Shown: one piece after another, positions 33,242 through 43,300 of the stretch | Numbering within the stretch: position 1 is the stretch's first letter | How the letters are laid out: each line of letters begins with the position of its first letter | NCBI GenBank assembly: GCA_934725525.1 | Contig: CAKVCG010000001.1 | Span: 1 to 43,783 of the forward strand | DNA: 43,783 nt | Reading direction: 5' to 3' | Source of the DNA: an uncultured Brachyspira sp. | GTDB taxonomy: Bacteria; Spirochaetota; Brachyspiria; Brachyspirales; Brachyspiraceae | Made by a program: the position numbers and the translations under genes | Notes under the pieces: model-generated | Told to the model about the DNA's origin: nothing | Seen by the model: the letters and a program-made list of their open reading frames with translations, nothing else | The model's database searches: none

Positions 33242-34267
33242 ATGAAAAATATAAATAAAAAAATTTACGCGTTCATTCCGATTATAGCGACTGCCATTAT
33301 AATAATTATTTCGATTTATAAAAATTTAACTAAAGAAAATTATATAAGGAAAACGATTATAATAAGCGATACAATTTTGAATATAACCGCGCAAACTTAC
33401 GAAAAAAAAATGAATAATCTTGTAGGTTTAATAACGAACGAAATCAATAGAATAGACTATATAATAAATCCTTACAATCAAAAAAGCGAAATTGCTATAG
33501 TAAATAAAAAAAGTTTGGAAGGAATTAAAGAAATTGAAATATCAAAAGAATTATCGCGCATATTTGAAACGGGACTAAAATATTCTCGCCTTAATCCTTC
33601 GTTCGACATAAGCGTTAGAGGATTGATAGAACTTTGGGGATTTGGAATAAAAGAAAATCAAACCGTTCCAAGCGCTAAAGAAATCAACGAAGCTTTAGAA
33701 AATATAGATTATTCCAAACTAAATATAATAACAAACGAAGATAAAATATTTTTGAAACTAAAAAAAAATTTAACTTTCGATTTCGGCGCTTACGGAAAAG
33801 GATATATCATAACGAAATTAATCGAAATTTTTAAAAGCGAAAATATAGAAAATTATTTAATCGATTACGGCGGCGACACTTACGCAAACGGAGTAAACCG
33901 AAAAAACGAGGCTTGGGTTATAGCGATAAGAAATCCTATAGAAAGCTCGGAAGAAAATTCTGAAAAATATTTGGCTTTAATAAAATCGACTAATTACGCG
34001 ATAGTGACAAGCGGAGATTACGAAAGATATTTTATCGAAAACGGAACGAATTACCATCATATAATAGACGCGAAAACTGGCTACCCTTCATATAATTCGA
34101 TTTCCGCTACGATAGTTCATACAAATTCCGAAGAAGCGGACGCGTTATCGACAATTGCTTTTTTAATGGGGACGAATTTTTTCACAAACGAAAATTTTAA
34201 ATATAAAGAGGCTTATATATTTACTCCCGAAAATGAATTATTTATTTTTACCAACGATAACTTTTAA
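33242..34267 (+). CDS. apbE: FAD:protein FMN transferase (ApbE family)
   Basis: A 341-aa ApbE. It has an N-terminal membrane anchor (AFIPIIATAIIIIISIY) rather than a lipobox, then the ApbE fold: SFDISVRGLIELWGFG, FDFGAYGKGYIITKLIEI, YLIDYGGDTYANG, AIVTSGDYERYFIENG and YHHIIDAKTGYP. The GKGY Lys and the HIIDAKTGYP segment bind FAD and Mg2+. ApbE links FMN covalently to Thr in Na+-pumping NQR or RNF subunits on the outer face of the membrane. No such partner gene is here. The ATG has no clear Shine-Dalgarno sequence. Confidence 0.93.
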   Translation: MKNINKKIYAFIPIIATAIIIIISIYKNLTKENYIRKTIIISDTILNITAQTYEKKMNNLVGLITNEINRIDYIINPYNQKSEIAIVNKKSLEGIKEIEISKELSRIFETGLKYSRLNPSFDISVRGLIELWGFGIKENQTVPSAKEINEALENIDYSKLNIITNEDKIFLKLKKNLTFDFGAYGKGYIITKLIEIFKSENIENYLIDYGGDTYANGVNRKNEAWVIAIRNPIESSEENSEKYLALIKSTNYAIVTSGDYERYFIENGTNYHHIIDAKTGYPSYNSISATIVHTNSEEADALSTIAFLMGTNFFTNENFKYKEAYIFTPENELFIFTNDNF

Positions 34268-34283
34268 CAAACGACTTTATAAT

Positions 34284-35735
34284 TTATTCGCTTAAAATCT
34301 TTCTTAAAACTTCATTAACAAGTTTAGGATTTCCCTGTCCTTTAGTCGCTTTCATTGTTTGTCCGACTAAAAAACCAAACGATTTTTCTTTTCCCGCTTT
34401 GAAGTCGGCAACCGATTTTGGATTATCTTCAAGCACTTTTCTTATTATGCTTTCAAGCTCTCCCGTATCGCTCATTTGTTTTAAACCTTTTTTATCGACT
34501 ATTGCAGAAGGCGATTCTCCCGTTTCGCACATATCTTCAAAAATTTCTTTCGCTATTTTTCCGCTTATAGTTCCTTCGTCTATTAATTTGAAAATTTCGG
34601 CTATATGTTCGGGTTTAGGTTTAAAATCTTTTATCGTTTGAAGTTTTTTATTTAAATACGCGTTTACTTCAACCATTATCCAATTGCTTATTTTTTTAGG
34701 TTGTTTTGGATAAGATTTAACCGCAGCCTCGTAATAATCGGCAAGCTCTGGCTCTTCGGTTAAAACGATTATATCTTGGTCTGGCAAATCATAATCTTTT
34801 TTTAATCTATCTCTTTTTTTCTGCGGAAGTTCTGGCAATTCTTTTCTTGCGCTTTCAATTTCTTCTTCTTTAAGAATTAAAACGGGAATATCTGGGTCTG
34901 GAAAATATCTATAATCCGCGGCGCCTTCTTTTGAACGCATGCCTTTAGTGTTATTTTCTTTTGCATCATAAAGTCTCGTCTCTTGTAAAATTTTCTCTCC
35001 GTTATTTAAAGCTTTTATCTGTCTTTTAATTTCATAATCTATTGCAAGGCGGACATTTCTAAAACTATTCATATTTTTTACTTCTGTTTTAACGCCCAAC
35101 TCTTTGCTTCCTTTCGGTCTTATAGAAACATTAGCATCGCAACGAAGAGAGCCTTCTTCCATATTGCAATCCGAAACATTTATATATTTAAGAATCTTTT
35201 TTAATTCGGTTAAATATTGATAGGCTTCTTCTCCCGTAGAAATATCGGGTTCGCTTACGCATTCTATCAAACAACAGCCCGCTCGATTCAAATCGACATA
35301 ACTTAAAGGTCTGCCCGTATCGTCATGAACTAATTTTCCCGCGTCTTCTTCCATATGAATTCTATTTATTCTAACGCTTTTATTATACGAAGAACCGTCC
35401 TCATTTAAAACGGTTATATCAATATGTCCTTCTTTACAAATTGGCTCGTCCATTTGAGTGATTTGATAATACGAAGGCAAATCGGGATAAAAATAATGCT
35501 TTCTTGCAAATCGACTTACTTTTTGAATAGCGCAATTTGTGGCAATTCCCGCCTTTATAGTTTTATGAACCATTTCTTTATTGACAATCGGCAAAGTTCC
35601 GGGATGCGCTTGACATCTTGGGCAAGTTAAAGTATTTGCAGGCGCTCCGAAAGTATTTGGGCATGAACAAAAAGCCTTTGTTTTTGTATTAAGTTGAACA
35701 TGCACTTCTAATCCTATAACCGCTTCATATTCCAT
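34284..35735 (-). CDS. gatB: Aspartyl/glutamyl-tRNA amidotransferase subunit B
   Basis: A 483-aa GatB of the GatCAB complex, which amidates Glu-tRNA(Gln) and Asp-tRNA(Asn). It begins YEAVIGLEVHVQLNTKTKAF with the zinc-binding Cys residues (CSC and CPRC), and shows FARKHYFYPDLPSYYQI, NRAGCCLIECVSEPDI, MEEGSLRCDANVSIRP and the tail domain ending GQGNPKLVNEVLRKIL. GatA and GatC are not adjacent, as in many bacteria with dispersed gat genes. AGGA precedes the ATG. Its 3' end lies 16 nt from that of apbE. Confidence 0.97.
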   Translation of the reverse strand: MEYEAVIGLEVHVQLNTKTKAFCSCPNTFGAPANTLTCPRCQAHPGTLPIVNKEMVHKTIKAGIATNCAIQKVSRFARKHYFYPDLPSYYQITQMDEPICKEGHIDITVLNEDGSSYNKSVRINRIHMEEDAGKLVHDDTGRPLSYVDLNRAGCCLIECVSEPDISTGEEAYQYLTELKKILKYINVSDCNMEEGSLRCDANVSIRPKGSKELGVKTEVKNMNSFRNVRLAIDYEIKRQIKALNNGEKILQETRLYDAKENNTKGMRSKEGAADYRYFPDPDIPVLILKEEEIESARKELPELPQKKRDRLKKDYDLPDQDIIVLTEEPELADYYEAAVKSYPKQPKKISNWIMVEVNAYLNKKLQTIKDFKPKPEHIAEIFKLIDEGTISGKIAKEIFEDMCETGESPSAIVDKKGLKQMSDTGELESIIRKVLEDNPKSVADFKAGKEKSFGFLVGQTMKATKGQGNPKLVNEVLRKILSE

Positions 35736-35912
35736 ATTAATATCCTAATTAAAATTTATTTTTATATATTTTATATCTTTTAAAATATATTTTCAAGTTT
35801 TATGTTATAATTAAATTATTATGAATTTATAATACATTGATATTAATTTTAACGATTAATATTCCGTATTTTAAATAGTGTTTTATTTTTTAATTTCAAT
35901 TAAGGATAGAAA

Positions 35913-36518
35913 ATGCGAAAATTTATTTTTATGATTTTTTTACTATGTTTATCTTTTAATCTCTATTCTCAAAATCCTCGCGATTCCGAAGAAGCCTATA
36001 CGATTTTGTCGGATATTATGAACGGAAAAAATTATAGTTTTGAAAAAGACAAATTAACCTCAAAAATAAATATATTCACTTCTTGGAAAGAAACTTATAA
36101 ATATATGAGAGATTGTAGATTTAGATTCTATAAAAAGTTCGGTAGAAATTTAACTTTGGAATTTAGATATAGAAGCCCTTATAAAATTTTTGTGAATAAT
36201 CAAACTCCTATAATATTTTCTTTTGAAAACGGAAACGAAACCGAGTTATACAATATACAAAAAGTGGTTTATAGCCCTTATTTAATGGGAAATGTAGAAT
36301 ATTACGATATTGAAGTTAAATATAGATTTAACGATGACGGCGAATTCGATAATTTTGCTAACGATTCCATAACGAACATAAGATTTAATTTTATTAATTA
36401 TCTAAACGAAGAGGGTTTTGACGATATATTAATGTCGCCTTCCATAACATCAAATTGGCAAAGTAAATTTTTCGATTTTAGAGAAGGTATCGATAAACTT
36501 AGAGAATTGGAAAATTAA
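35913..36518 (+). CDS. Secreted protein, unknown function
   Basis: A 201-aa protein with a signal peptide (MRKFIFMIFLLCLSFNLYSQ). The mature part begins NPRDSEEAYTILSDIMNGKN and is mixed strand and helix (LTLEFRYRSPYKIFVN, YYDIEVKYRFNDDGEF), then NSITNIRFNFINYLNEEGFDD-like. I know no family. AAGGA precedes the ATG. An extended -10 (TATGTTATAAT at 35801-35811) is about 100 nt upstream, implying a long leader if used. It is followed by repeat sequence, so it is probably monocistronic. Confidence 0.7.
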   Translation: MRKFIFMIFLLCLSFNLYSQNPRDSEEAYTILSDIMNGKNYSFEKDKLTSKINIFTSWKETYKYMRDCRFRFYKKFGRNLTLEFRYRSPYKIFVNNQTPIIFSFENGNETELYNIQKVVYSPYLMGNVEYYDIEVKYRFNDDGEFDNFANDSITNIRFNFINYLNEEGFDDILMSPSITSNWQSKFFDFREGIDKLRELEN

Positions 36519-36530
36519 ATTTTATCTAAC

Positions 36531-36577
36531 TAAAAAATTATGTCATTACGAGCTAAAAAAATTATGTCATTACGAGC
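36531..36577 (+). repeat. Two tandem copies of a 23-24-bp repeat with the GTCATTACGAG core
   Basis: Two adjacent copies of TAAAAAATTATGTCATTACGAGC differ by one A. The GTCATTACGAG core recurs at 40146-40156 and, inverted as CTCGCAATGAC, at 40124-40133. Downstream to about 36630 a weaker copy (GGCAGTCATTAACGAC) is visible. Too few copies and no spacers for a CRISPR array. Confidence 0.7.
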
Positions 36578-36671
36578 TTTCGTAAAAAACTTTGGCAGTC
36601 ATTAACGACTATAAACGAAGGATTTTATTTCAACTATTTACTTAACAATAAATAAAAGTATAATATATTTT

Positions 36672-37343
36672 ATGAATATTAAAAATAATAAATCGACGAA
36701 TAAAAATTTAGTGTCTAAAATATGCGCCGTTATATGCATAATTTGCGCGAGCTTTTCTATAGTAGTTATGGTCGCTCTATTGATAAATTCAAAAACGGCA
36801 AGAGAGATAACTTCCTTTTCTTTATATTCGAGTTTTTTAATAATATTTTATATAATCAATTCGATATATCATTTTTTTCCGTTTCATTATAAAGCGAAGA
36901 AAGTTTTTTTTATTTTGTCGCATGCTTTTTTTATAATGATAATTTGGGGAGTTTATATTCCGCCATGTTTAATCTCGCTCGAAGCGGGCTGGGGATGGAG
37001 TTTTTTCGGAATAATCACGGGACTTTGCATATTGGGTATAATTTTAAGAAGCGTTTTCGGTTATAGATGGAGAAATTGGACTGAAACGATTTATTATTTT
37101 CTACTCAATTGGATTTGGCTTATAGCTATTCCAAAAATATCTTCGGCGGTAGGAGATTACGGAGCGATACTTTATTTGACGGGATTTTTGCTTTTGAATA
37201 TATCGATGGTATTTTATAGGCTAGCTATGTATGAAACCAATAAAAGATATACTTTATTTTTACCGCTGTTTTATTCTTTGCTTATAATTTCAAATATTTG
37301 CCATGCGATTTTCATGTTTAAATATGTGGCAAATGTTTTTTAA
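36672..37343 (+). CDS. Hemolysin III / PAQR-like 7-TM membrane protein
   Basis: A 223-aa protein of seven hydrophobic helices. It fits the hemolysin III (YqfA/PAQR) family by IINSIYHFFPFHYKAKKVFFILSHAFFIMIIWGVYIPP and the C-terminal SNICHAIFMFKY, whose His would be a metal ligand. The usual DHxxIYxxIAGTYTPF block is changed: no Asp at the start and VYIPP in place of TYTPF. It is therefore a divergent member. It precedes the acyl-CoA synthetase gene by 39 nt and may be co-transcribed. Bacterial members are linked to lipid homeostasis, which would fit, but this is inference. Confidence 0.7.
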   Translation: MNIKNNKSTNKNLVSKICAVICIICASFSIVVMVALLINSKTAREITSFSLYSSFLIIFYIINSIYHFFPFHYKAKKVFFILSHAFFIMIIWGVYIPPCLISLEAGWGWSFFGIITGLCILGIILRSVFGYRWRNWTETIYYFLLNWIWLIAIPKISSAVGDYGAILYLTGFLLLNISMVFYRLAMYETNKRYTLFLPLFYSLLIISNICHAIFMFKYVANVF

Positions 37344-37382
37344 ATTGTATTTTATTATTTTATTTTTAAGGAGAGATAAAAG

Positions 37383-39026
37383 ATGATTAACGAAAAATTG
37401 ATACAATATATAGAAAATACGATTAAAGAAAATTGGGATATTAACGCTTTCGCCGATTACGGAACGGATAGAATAATAAAATATTCCGATGTTGCAAAAA
37501 ATATATCTATAATGCATACGGTTTTCAAAAGAAGTTCGATTTATAAAGGAGATAAAATAGCTATCTGCGGAGGAAATTCCATTAATTGGGCTTTAAGTTA
37601 TTTGTCTATAATAAGTTATGGAGCGGTCGTAGTTCCCATATTGATTGATTTTTCTCCAAGCGATATAGCTTCTATAATAAAAGATTCTGGAACGAAATAT
37701 TTATTCGTAGACAAAAATATAGCGGACAAAATTGACGGAAAAACAATCGACTCTTTGGATATGGTTTTTTCTTTGGACGATTTTTCAATAATTAGCGTAG
37801 ACAATAATATTTATAAAGAGATTAGAAGAGGAGATAATTTATTTAATATAGAATTAGAAAATTTCAGCAAAGAAAATTTTGCTTTAAATATATTCGACAA
37901 TGAAACTTTGGCTACGATAATTTATACTTCTGGAACTACGGGATTTAGCAAAGGAGTAATGCTTAATCATAACGCTTTAGCCGCAAATATAAGATTCGCG
38001 ATAGCAAATATGCCGATAAAACCTAACGATAATATACTTTCTTTTTTGCCGCTCGCTCATGTTTTCGGTTGTTTATTTGATTTTTTATTTCCGTTTTCAA
38101 AAGGCGCTTGCATATATATGTTAAACGCTATTCCGAGTCCGAATGTTTTATTAAAAGCTTTTGACGAAATTAGACCAAATTTAATTCTTATGGTGCCTCT
38201 CATAATAGAAAAAATTTATTTGAAAAAATTACTTCCCGTTATAAGCAAACCGTTAATTAAAAAATTATTGAAACTTCCGTTAATATCTTCAATACTCAAA
38301 AAAAGCATAAGAGAAAAACTTACAAAATCTTTTGGCGGAAAATTCCATGAACTTATAATAGGAGGAAGCGCGTTAAACGAAGAGGTTGAAAAATTTCTTA
38401 TGGATATAGGATTTAAATTCACGGTTGGATACGGAATGACGGAATGCGCGCCTTTAATAAGTTATGCTCCTTGGAATAAACATGTAGCTCGAAGCTGCGG
38501 ATGTTTGATAGACACTTTAGAAATTAAAATTGACGCCGAAAAAGAAGGCGAAGTAGGAGAGATAACGGTTAGAGGAGAAAATGTTATGCTCGGATATTAT
38601 AAAAATCCAAAAGCGACAGCGGAAGTTTTATCGAAAGAAGGATGGCTTAAAACTGGAGATTTGGGAGTTTTGGGAGAGAATAATAGAATATTTATAAGAG
38701 GAAGAAGCAAAAATATGATACTTGGCGCAAGCGGACAAAATATTTATCCAGAAGAAATCGAAAGCAAATTGAACGCAATGCCTTATATACTCGAGTCTTT
38801 GGTTTTAAGCAGAGAAAATAAAATTCATGCTTTAATATATTTGGACGGAGAAAGAATCAAAGAAGAAAATTTAAACGAAGAAGAAATTAAAAATAGAATC
38901 GAAAATAATAGAATTGAAATTAATAAAGTTTTGCCAGAATACGCGAGAATATCGAGCTTTAATATTCAGTCGGAAGAGTTTATAAAAAATCCTTCAAAGA
39001 AGATAAAACGGTTTTTGTATAAATAA
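37383..39026 (+). CDS. Long-chain acyl-CoA synthetase (AMP-binding)
   Basis: A 547-aa AMP-forming adenylating enzyme. The P-loop-like motif YTSGTTGFSKGVMLNH is at about 181-196, followed by ILSFLPLAHVFGCLFDFLFP, GGSALNEEVEKF, FTVGYGMTECAPLISY, GEITVRGENVMLGYYKNPKA and KTGDLGVLGENNRIFIRGRSKNMI. The layout matches bacterial FadD-type fatty acyl-CoA ligases. It activates fatty acids with ATP and CoA on the cytoplasmic membrane surface. AAGGAGAG lies 9 nt before the ATG. It is followed after 15 nt by the arginase-fold gene. It is slightly shorter than typical at the C-terminal lobe. Confidence 0.93.
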   Translation: MINEKLIQYIENTIKENWDINAFADYGTDRIIKYSDVAKNISIMHTVFKRSSIYKGDKIAICGGNSINWALSYLSIISYGAVVVPILIDFSPSDIASIIKDSGTKYLFVDKNIADKIDGKTIDSLDMVFSLDDFSIISVDNNIYKEIRRGDNLFNIELENFSKENFALNIFDNETLATIIYTSGTTGFSKGVMLNHNALAANIRFAIANMPIKPNDNILSFLPLAHVFGCLFDFLFPFSKGACIYMLNAIPSPNVLLKAFDEIRPNLILMVPLIIEKIYLKKLLPVISKPLIKKLLKLPLISSILKKSIREKLTKSFGGKFHELIIGGSALNEEVEKFLMDIGFKFTVGYGMTECAPLISYAPWNKHVARSCGCLIDTLEIKIDAEKEGEVGEITVRGENVMLGYYKNPKATAEVLSKEGWLKTGDLGVLGENNRIFIRGRSKNMILGASGQNIYPEEIESKLNAMPYILESLVLSRENKIHALIYLDGERIKEENLNEEEIKNRIENNRIEINKVLPEYARISSFNIQSEEFIKNPSKKIKRFLYK

Positions 39027-39041
39027 AGGAGATTATGCCGT

Positions 39042-39911
39042 ATGTCAAAAACTATAAGATTAATTTATCCTCAATGGCAGGGCGGAGTTATCTCTAATTG
39101 GATACCCGAGCTTTCAGAAGAAGATTCTTCAAGAGGTTATTATTTGGGCGCTCAATTATTAAATATGTTAGCTTCTAAAAATGCCTCTCAAGAAACTTTT
39201 GAAGTTCCAATTTCTATGGATATAAGCAAAAGAGAGATAAAAAACGGAATTATGGATTATGATTTTATTCTTAATCAAAGCACGGAAGCTTTTAAAATAC
39301 TTGAAAAAAATAATCCAGATAAAATAATCGTATTCGGCGGAGAATGTTCGGTAAGCGTAATTCCTTTTACTTTTCTTAATAAAAAATATAATAACGATAT
39401 CGCTATAATTTGGATTGACGCTCATCCCGATATTACTCTTCCAAACGATTCTTACGCGGGCTATCATGCAATGGCGGTAGCGGCTTGTATGGGCGAAGGC
39501 GATAAAAATATAATGTCCGCTCTTCCAAGCAAAATAGACGCTTCAAAAATTTTATTGGTTGGAATAAGAGATTGGGAAAGAGAAGAGATAAAATTAAGAC
39601 AACAAAAATACGGAATTAAACATTTGACTCCCGAAGAAGTTTCTAAAAATAGCGACTTAATAATAAAATGGCTTAAAGAATGTGGCGCTTCAAAAGTTTT
39701 GATTCATTTCGATTTGGATGTCCTCGAACCGAAGGAATTAATAGCTGCCGTTGGCGTTGTAGAAAACGGAATGAAAATAAAAGAAGTAGTTAGAGTTATA
39801 AACGATATTGCGAACGAAAAAGAAATTGTAGGTTTAACTATAGCGGAACATATCCCGAGAGTTGAGATTATGATGAAGAATATTCTTGACGCTCTGCCTT
39901 TGATTAAATAA
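39042..39911 (+). CDS. Arginase/agmatinase-fold hydrolase with altered metal ligand
   Basis: A 289-aa ureohydrolase-superfamily protein. The metal motifs are GGECS (99-103), IDAHPD (125-130) and HFDLDVLEP (222-230). In classical arginase these read GGDHS, DAHxD and DxDxxDP, so the first His is Cys here and the last Asp is Glu. The rest, including AEHIPR, is conserved within a subgroup of arginase-like proteins. The substrate is therefore uncertain; agmatine, arginine, formiminoglutamate and related guanidines are possible. The gene begins 15 nt after the acyl-CoA synthetase stop, with AAGGAG upstream. Confidence 0.82.
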   Translation: MSKTIRLIYPQWQGGVISNWIPELSEEDSSRGYYLGAQLLNMLASKNASQETFEVPISMDISKREIKNGIMDYDFILNQSTEAFKILEKNNPDKIIVFGGECSVSVIPFTFLNKKYNNDIAIIWIDAHPDITLPNDSYAGYHAMAVAACMGEGDKNIMSALPSKIDASKILLVGIRDWEREEIKLRQQKYGIKHLTPEEVSKNSDLIIKWLKECGASKVLIHFDLDVLEPKELIAAVGVVENGMKIKEVVRVINDIANEKEIVGLTIAEHIPRVEIMMKNILDALPLIK

Positions 39912-40305
39912 TCAAGTAAAAATTATTTTTTAGAATTCGTTAACAATTTTAATAACAATGGGTTACCCCAAAAGGACGCCTGCGGAGGCCCCCTTGTTTC
40001 AATAGTTTGGAGAGATATATGAGAGGGGCCGCCCATTGCGTTAACAATTCATGAGAAAGCGCGCAAGGGGTTAAAACCGCCTTGTTATAAGAATTGGATT
40101 GCTTCGGCATATCTACGGCAGCCTCGCAATGACGAATTTATGCCCGTCATTACGAGGCTGTTTTATAGCCGAAGTAATCTATTTTATTTGTATTGCTTTA
40201 TATTAGTTTGCAATGACTATTATTTTTCAATTCGTATAACTATAGATAAAAATCTTTATGTAATTTATAATATATTTTGACAATAAAAAATTAGAGTAAA
40301 AAATT
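39912..40305. other. 394-nt gene-free region of repeats and structured sequence
   Basis: No open frame of useful length. It holds, in order: a locally GC-rich, foldable stretch (39930-40090, with CAATGGG--CCCC at 39956-39969 pairing with GGGG--CCCATTG at 40025-40038 and an inner GCCTgcggAGGC); a direct repeat of GTTAACAATT (39939 and 40040); an 83-nt imperfect palindrome (40097-40179); a weaker relative at 40190-40217; then AT-rich sequence and probably the promoter of the restriction gene. Confidence 0.6.
40097..40179. repeat. Imperfect 83-nt palindromic dispersed repeat
   Basis: GATTGCTTCGGC (40097-40108) and CAGCCTCGCAATGACG (40119-40134) pair with CGTCATTACGAGGCTG (40145-40160) and GCCGAAGTAATC (40168-40179): 26 of 28 positions. 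A 10-nt loop separates the arms. Parts recur at 16571 and 36542. This looks like two copies of one short element in opposite orientation. Confidence 0.7.
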
Positions 40306-43300
40306 ATGATTAAAAACTACTTAAAAGAAATTGAAAAATTAAAATCTCCAATATCGAATGAGCATACTTATAGAACGCCTTTAGAAAATGCGCTTAACTC
40401 TTTGAAAGTAAAACTTTATCCTAAAAGCGCTATAACTATTCAGCAAGAAACTTCTATTAATATTTCGGACGATAGCGATTTGAAAAAAGTATTTCCCGAT
40501 TTTACGGTTGTAAACGAGGACGAAAGATTAATCGGGTTTATAGAATGCAAAGATATTGATTTTGATTTACATAAAGCGATTGAAGGAAAAGGAAATTTTA
40601 AGATTTATAAAGAACAGCTTTTAAAATATTTGGATATTCATAATAATTTAATTTATACGAATTATATTGATTTTATTCATTTGGTTTTGGAAGAAAATCA
40701 AGGGCAGACTAAAACTATAAAAATTAAAAATGAAGTTTGTTTGAATAAAGGAGCGGACGCCGAGAGACTTTTTGAAAATATTTTTGAAGATTTTTTGGGA
40801 GCTAAGATTAAAGAGATTGACAGAAAAGATTATTTTTTGAAACTGCTTGCAAGAAGAACTAAAATTTTAAGAGATTTTATAAACGGCGAACTTATAAATA
40901 ATAATTCGTATTTGAAAAACGATATTAAAGGATTGTTTGAAAATACGATTTTTAACGATTTGAGCGACAAAGATTTTGCGGACGCATTCTCTCAAATAAT
41001 TTCTTTTTCGCTTTTGTTTTATAGATTAAGCGAAAGAAAAAATGTCGATAAAGATTCTTTTAGAAATATGCCCGAATATATTCCGATTTTTAGAGAATTT
41101 TTATCGAAGATAGATATTGAAAATTTTAATTCGCATATTTTATATTCTATAGATTCGATAATAAACGCGGTAAACGCTTACAATAAAAATATGTTTTATA
41201 GTCAATTTTCCACATCGACAGAAAAAGAAGACCCTTTTATTTACGCTTACGAATATTTTTTGAAAGAGTTTGACAGCAAAACAAGAAACGCTCGCGGAGT
41301 TTTTTATACGCCTATTGAAGCCGTGAGATATATCATAAAATCGATTGACGAAATTTTGAAAGATAAATTAAATATTTCAGATGGCATTTACGGAGAGGAA
41401 GTGCATATTTTGGATTTTGCGGCGGGAACGGGAACATTTATGCTTGGGGCGATTGAGCGAGCTTTTGAAAACGCGAAGCAAAACGGAATTGCGGGAGTTT
41501 GGGAGAATATAGTTTCGGATTTTATTTTAAAAAGGCTTTACGGTTTCGAGTTTTTAATTGTTCCTTATGTTTTGGCGCATTTTAGAATTCATGAATATTT
41601 GAAAGATTTGAATTACGATTATAAGAAAAATGATAGACTTCAATTATATTTGACAAATACGCTTGACAATAGCGCGGGCGGACAAGTAAAAATGTTTCCT
41701 CAAATGCAGGCGGAATCGGACAACGCTTATAAAATAAAAAACGAAGAGCCGATTTTGGTTATAATGGGAAATCCGCCTTACAATAATAAATCGGAAGAGA
41801 TTAATCGCAACAAATGGATAGAGAATTTACTTAAAGATTATAAGGAAAATTTAAACGAGAAAAAAATTAATTTGGATGACGATTATATAAAATTTATTCG
41901 GTTCGCCCATTGGAAAATGGAAAAAATTAAAAAGGGAATGATTGGAATAATAGTAAACAATTCTTTTATAAGCGGCGTCACCCATAGAGAAATGAGAAGA
42001 AAACTAATGCAAACATTTGACGAAATTTATATTTTGGATTTGCATGGCAATGTGAATAAAGGAGAGAGATGTCCCGATGGTTCTATGGATTTTAATATTT
42101 TTAATATAAAGAATGTCGGCGTTTGTATCGCTTTATTTGTAAAAACAGGATTAAAAAATAATAAGAATAAAGGAATTTATTTTAACGAAGTTTTTGGAAC
42201 GCAAGATTATAAAAGAAAATATTTGATAAACAAATCAGTTAGTAAAATAAAGAAGTGGAAGAAATTAAAAGACGATAAAAAATATCACTTCTTTACGAAG
42301 GTTAAGAGCAATAAGAAATATCGGATAGAATTTATAGGATTGAATAAAATTTTTAAAGAAATTAATAACGGAATAGAAACTAAAAGAGATAAATTATTTA
42401 TAGATTTTAATAAAAATAAATTAACGGAAAGAATGCTTAAAATAAGCAATTTTGATTTTGACGAAAATTTTAAAAACGAATATAAAGCTTATTCAACAGA
42501 CGGTTATGATTTTTATAATAAAATAAAAACTATAGAATTTAATAAAAATGATATTAAAATAATTCATTATCGTCCTTTCGATTTTAGATATATCTGTTTC
42601 AATGAATGGTTGGCAAGAAGAAGAATAAAAATAATGAAACATTTTATAGACAAAGAAAATATAGGTTTAGTATTTACTAGAATAGTTACTTCTAAAAAAT
42701 TTCATCATGCATTTATTAGCGACAAAATAATAGACCAACATGTCAATAGTGGAAGAGATTATATTGCGCCGCTTTATTTATACGAAGAAAATTCTAAAGG
42801 AGAGTTTAAATGGCGACTGCCCGCCTCTGGCGTAGAAAAATCATACAAGCCGAATTGGACAGATTCTTTTAACGAGTTTTTGAAAAATTATATAAACGAT
42901 AATCCGAAAGAAATTTTGAATTATATTTATGCGATTCTTTATAGTCCGACTTACAGAGAAAATTATAAAGAAGATTTGAAATACGATTATCCGAGAATTC
43001 CGTTTACGAAAGATAAAAAGATTTTTGATAGTTTGCAAAAGTTGGGAGAAGAATTGATTGATTTGCATTTATTGAAAAAAGTTCCGCAAAGTAATGCAGG
43101 TTATCCGAATAAAGGAGAGCATAAAATCTCTTACTCAAAATATAACGAAGTAGAGAAAAGACTATATATAAACGAAAAACAATATTTTGAAAATGTAAAA
43201 AAAGAAGTTTATAATTATTCTATCGGAGGTTATAAGCCGATTGAAAAATATATTAAGGCGAGAGAGATTTTGAATTTGAGCGATATTAAACATTTGATTA

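Noticed and set aside
36531..36630. A CRISPR array
   Set aside because: Only two full copies, directly abutting without spacers, and no cas genes nearby.
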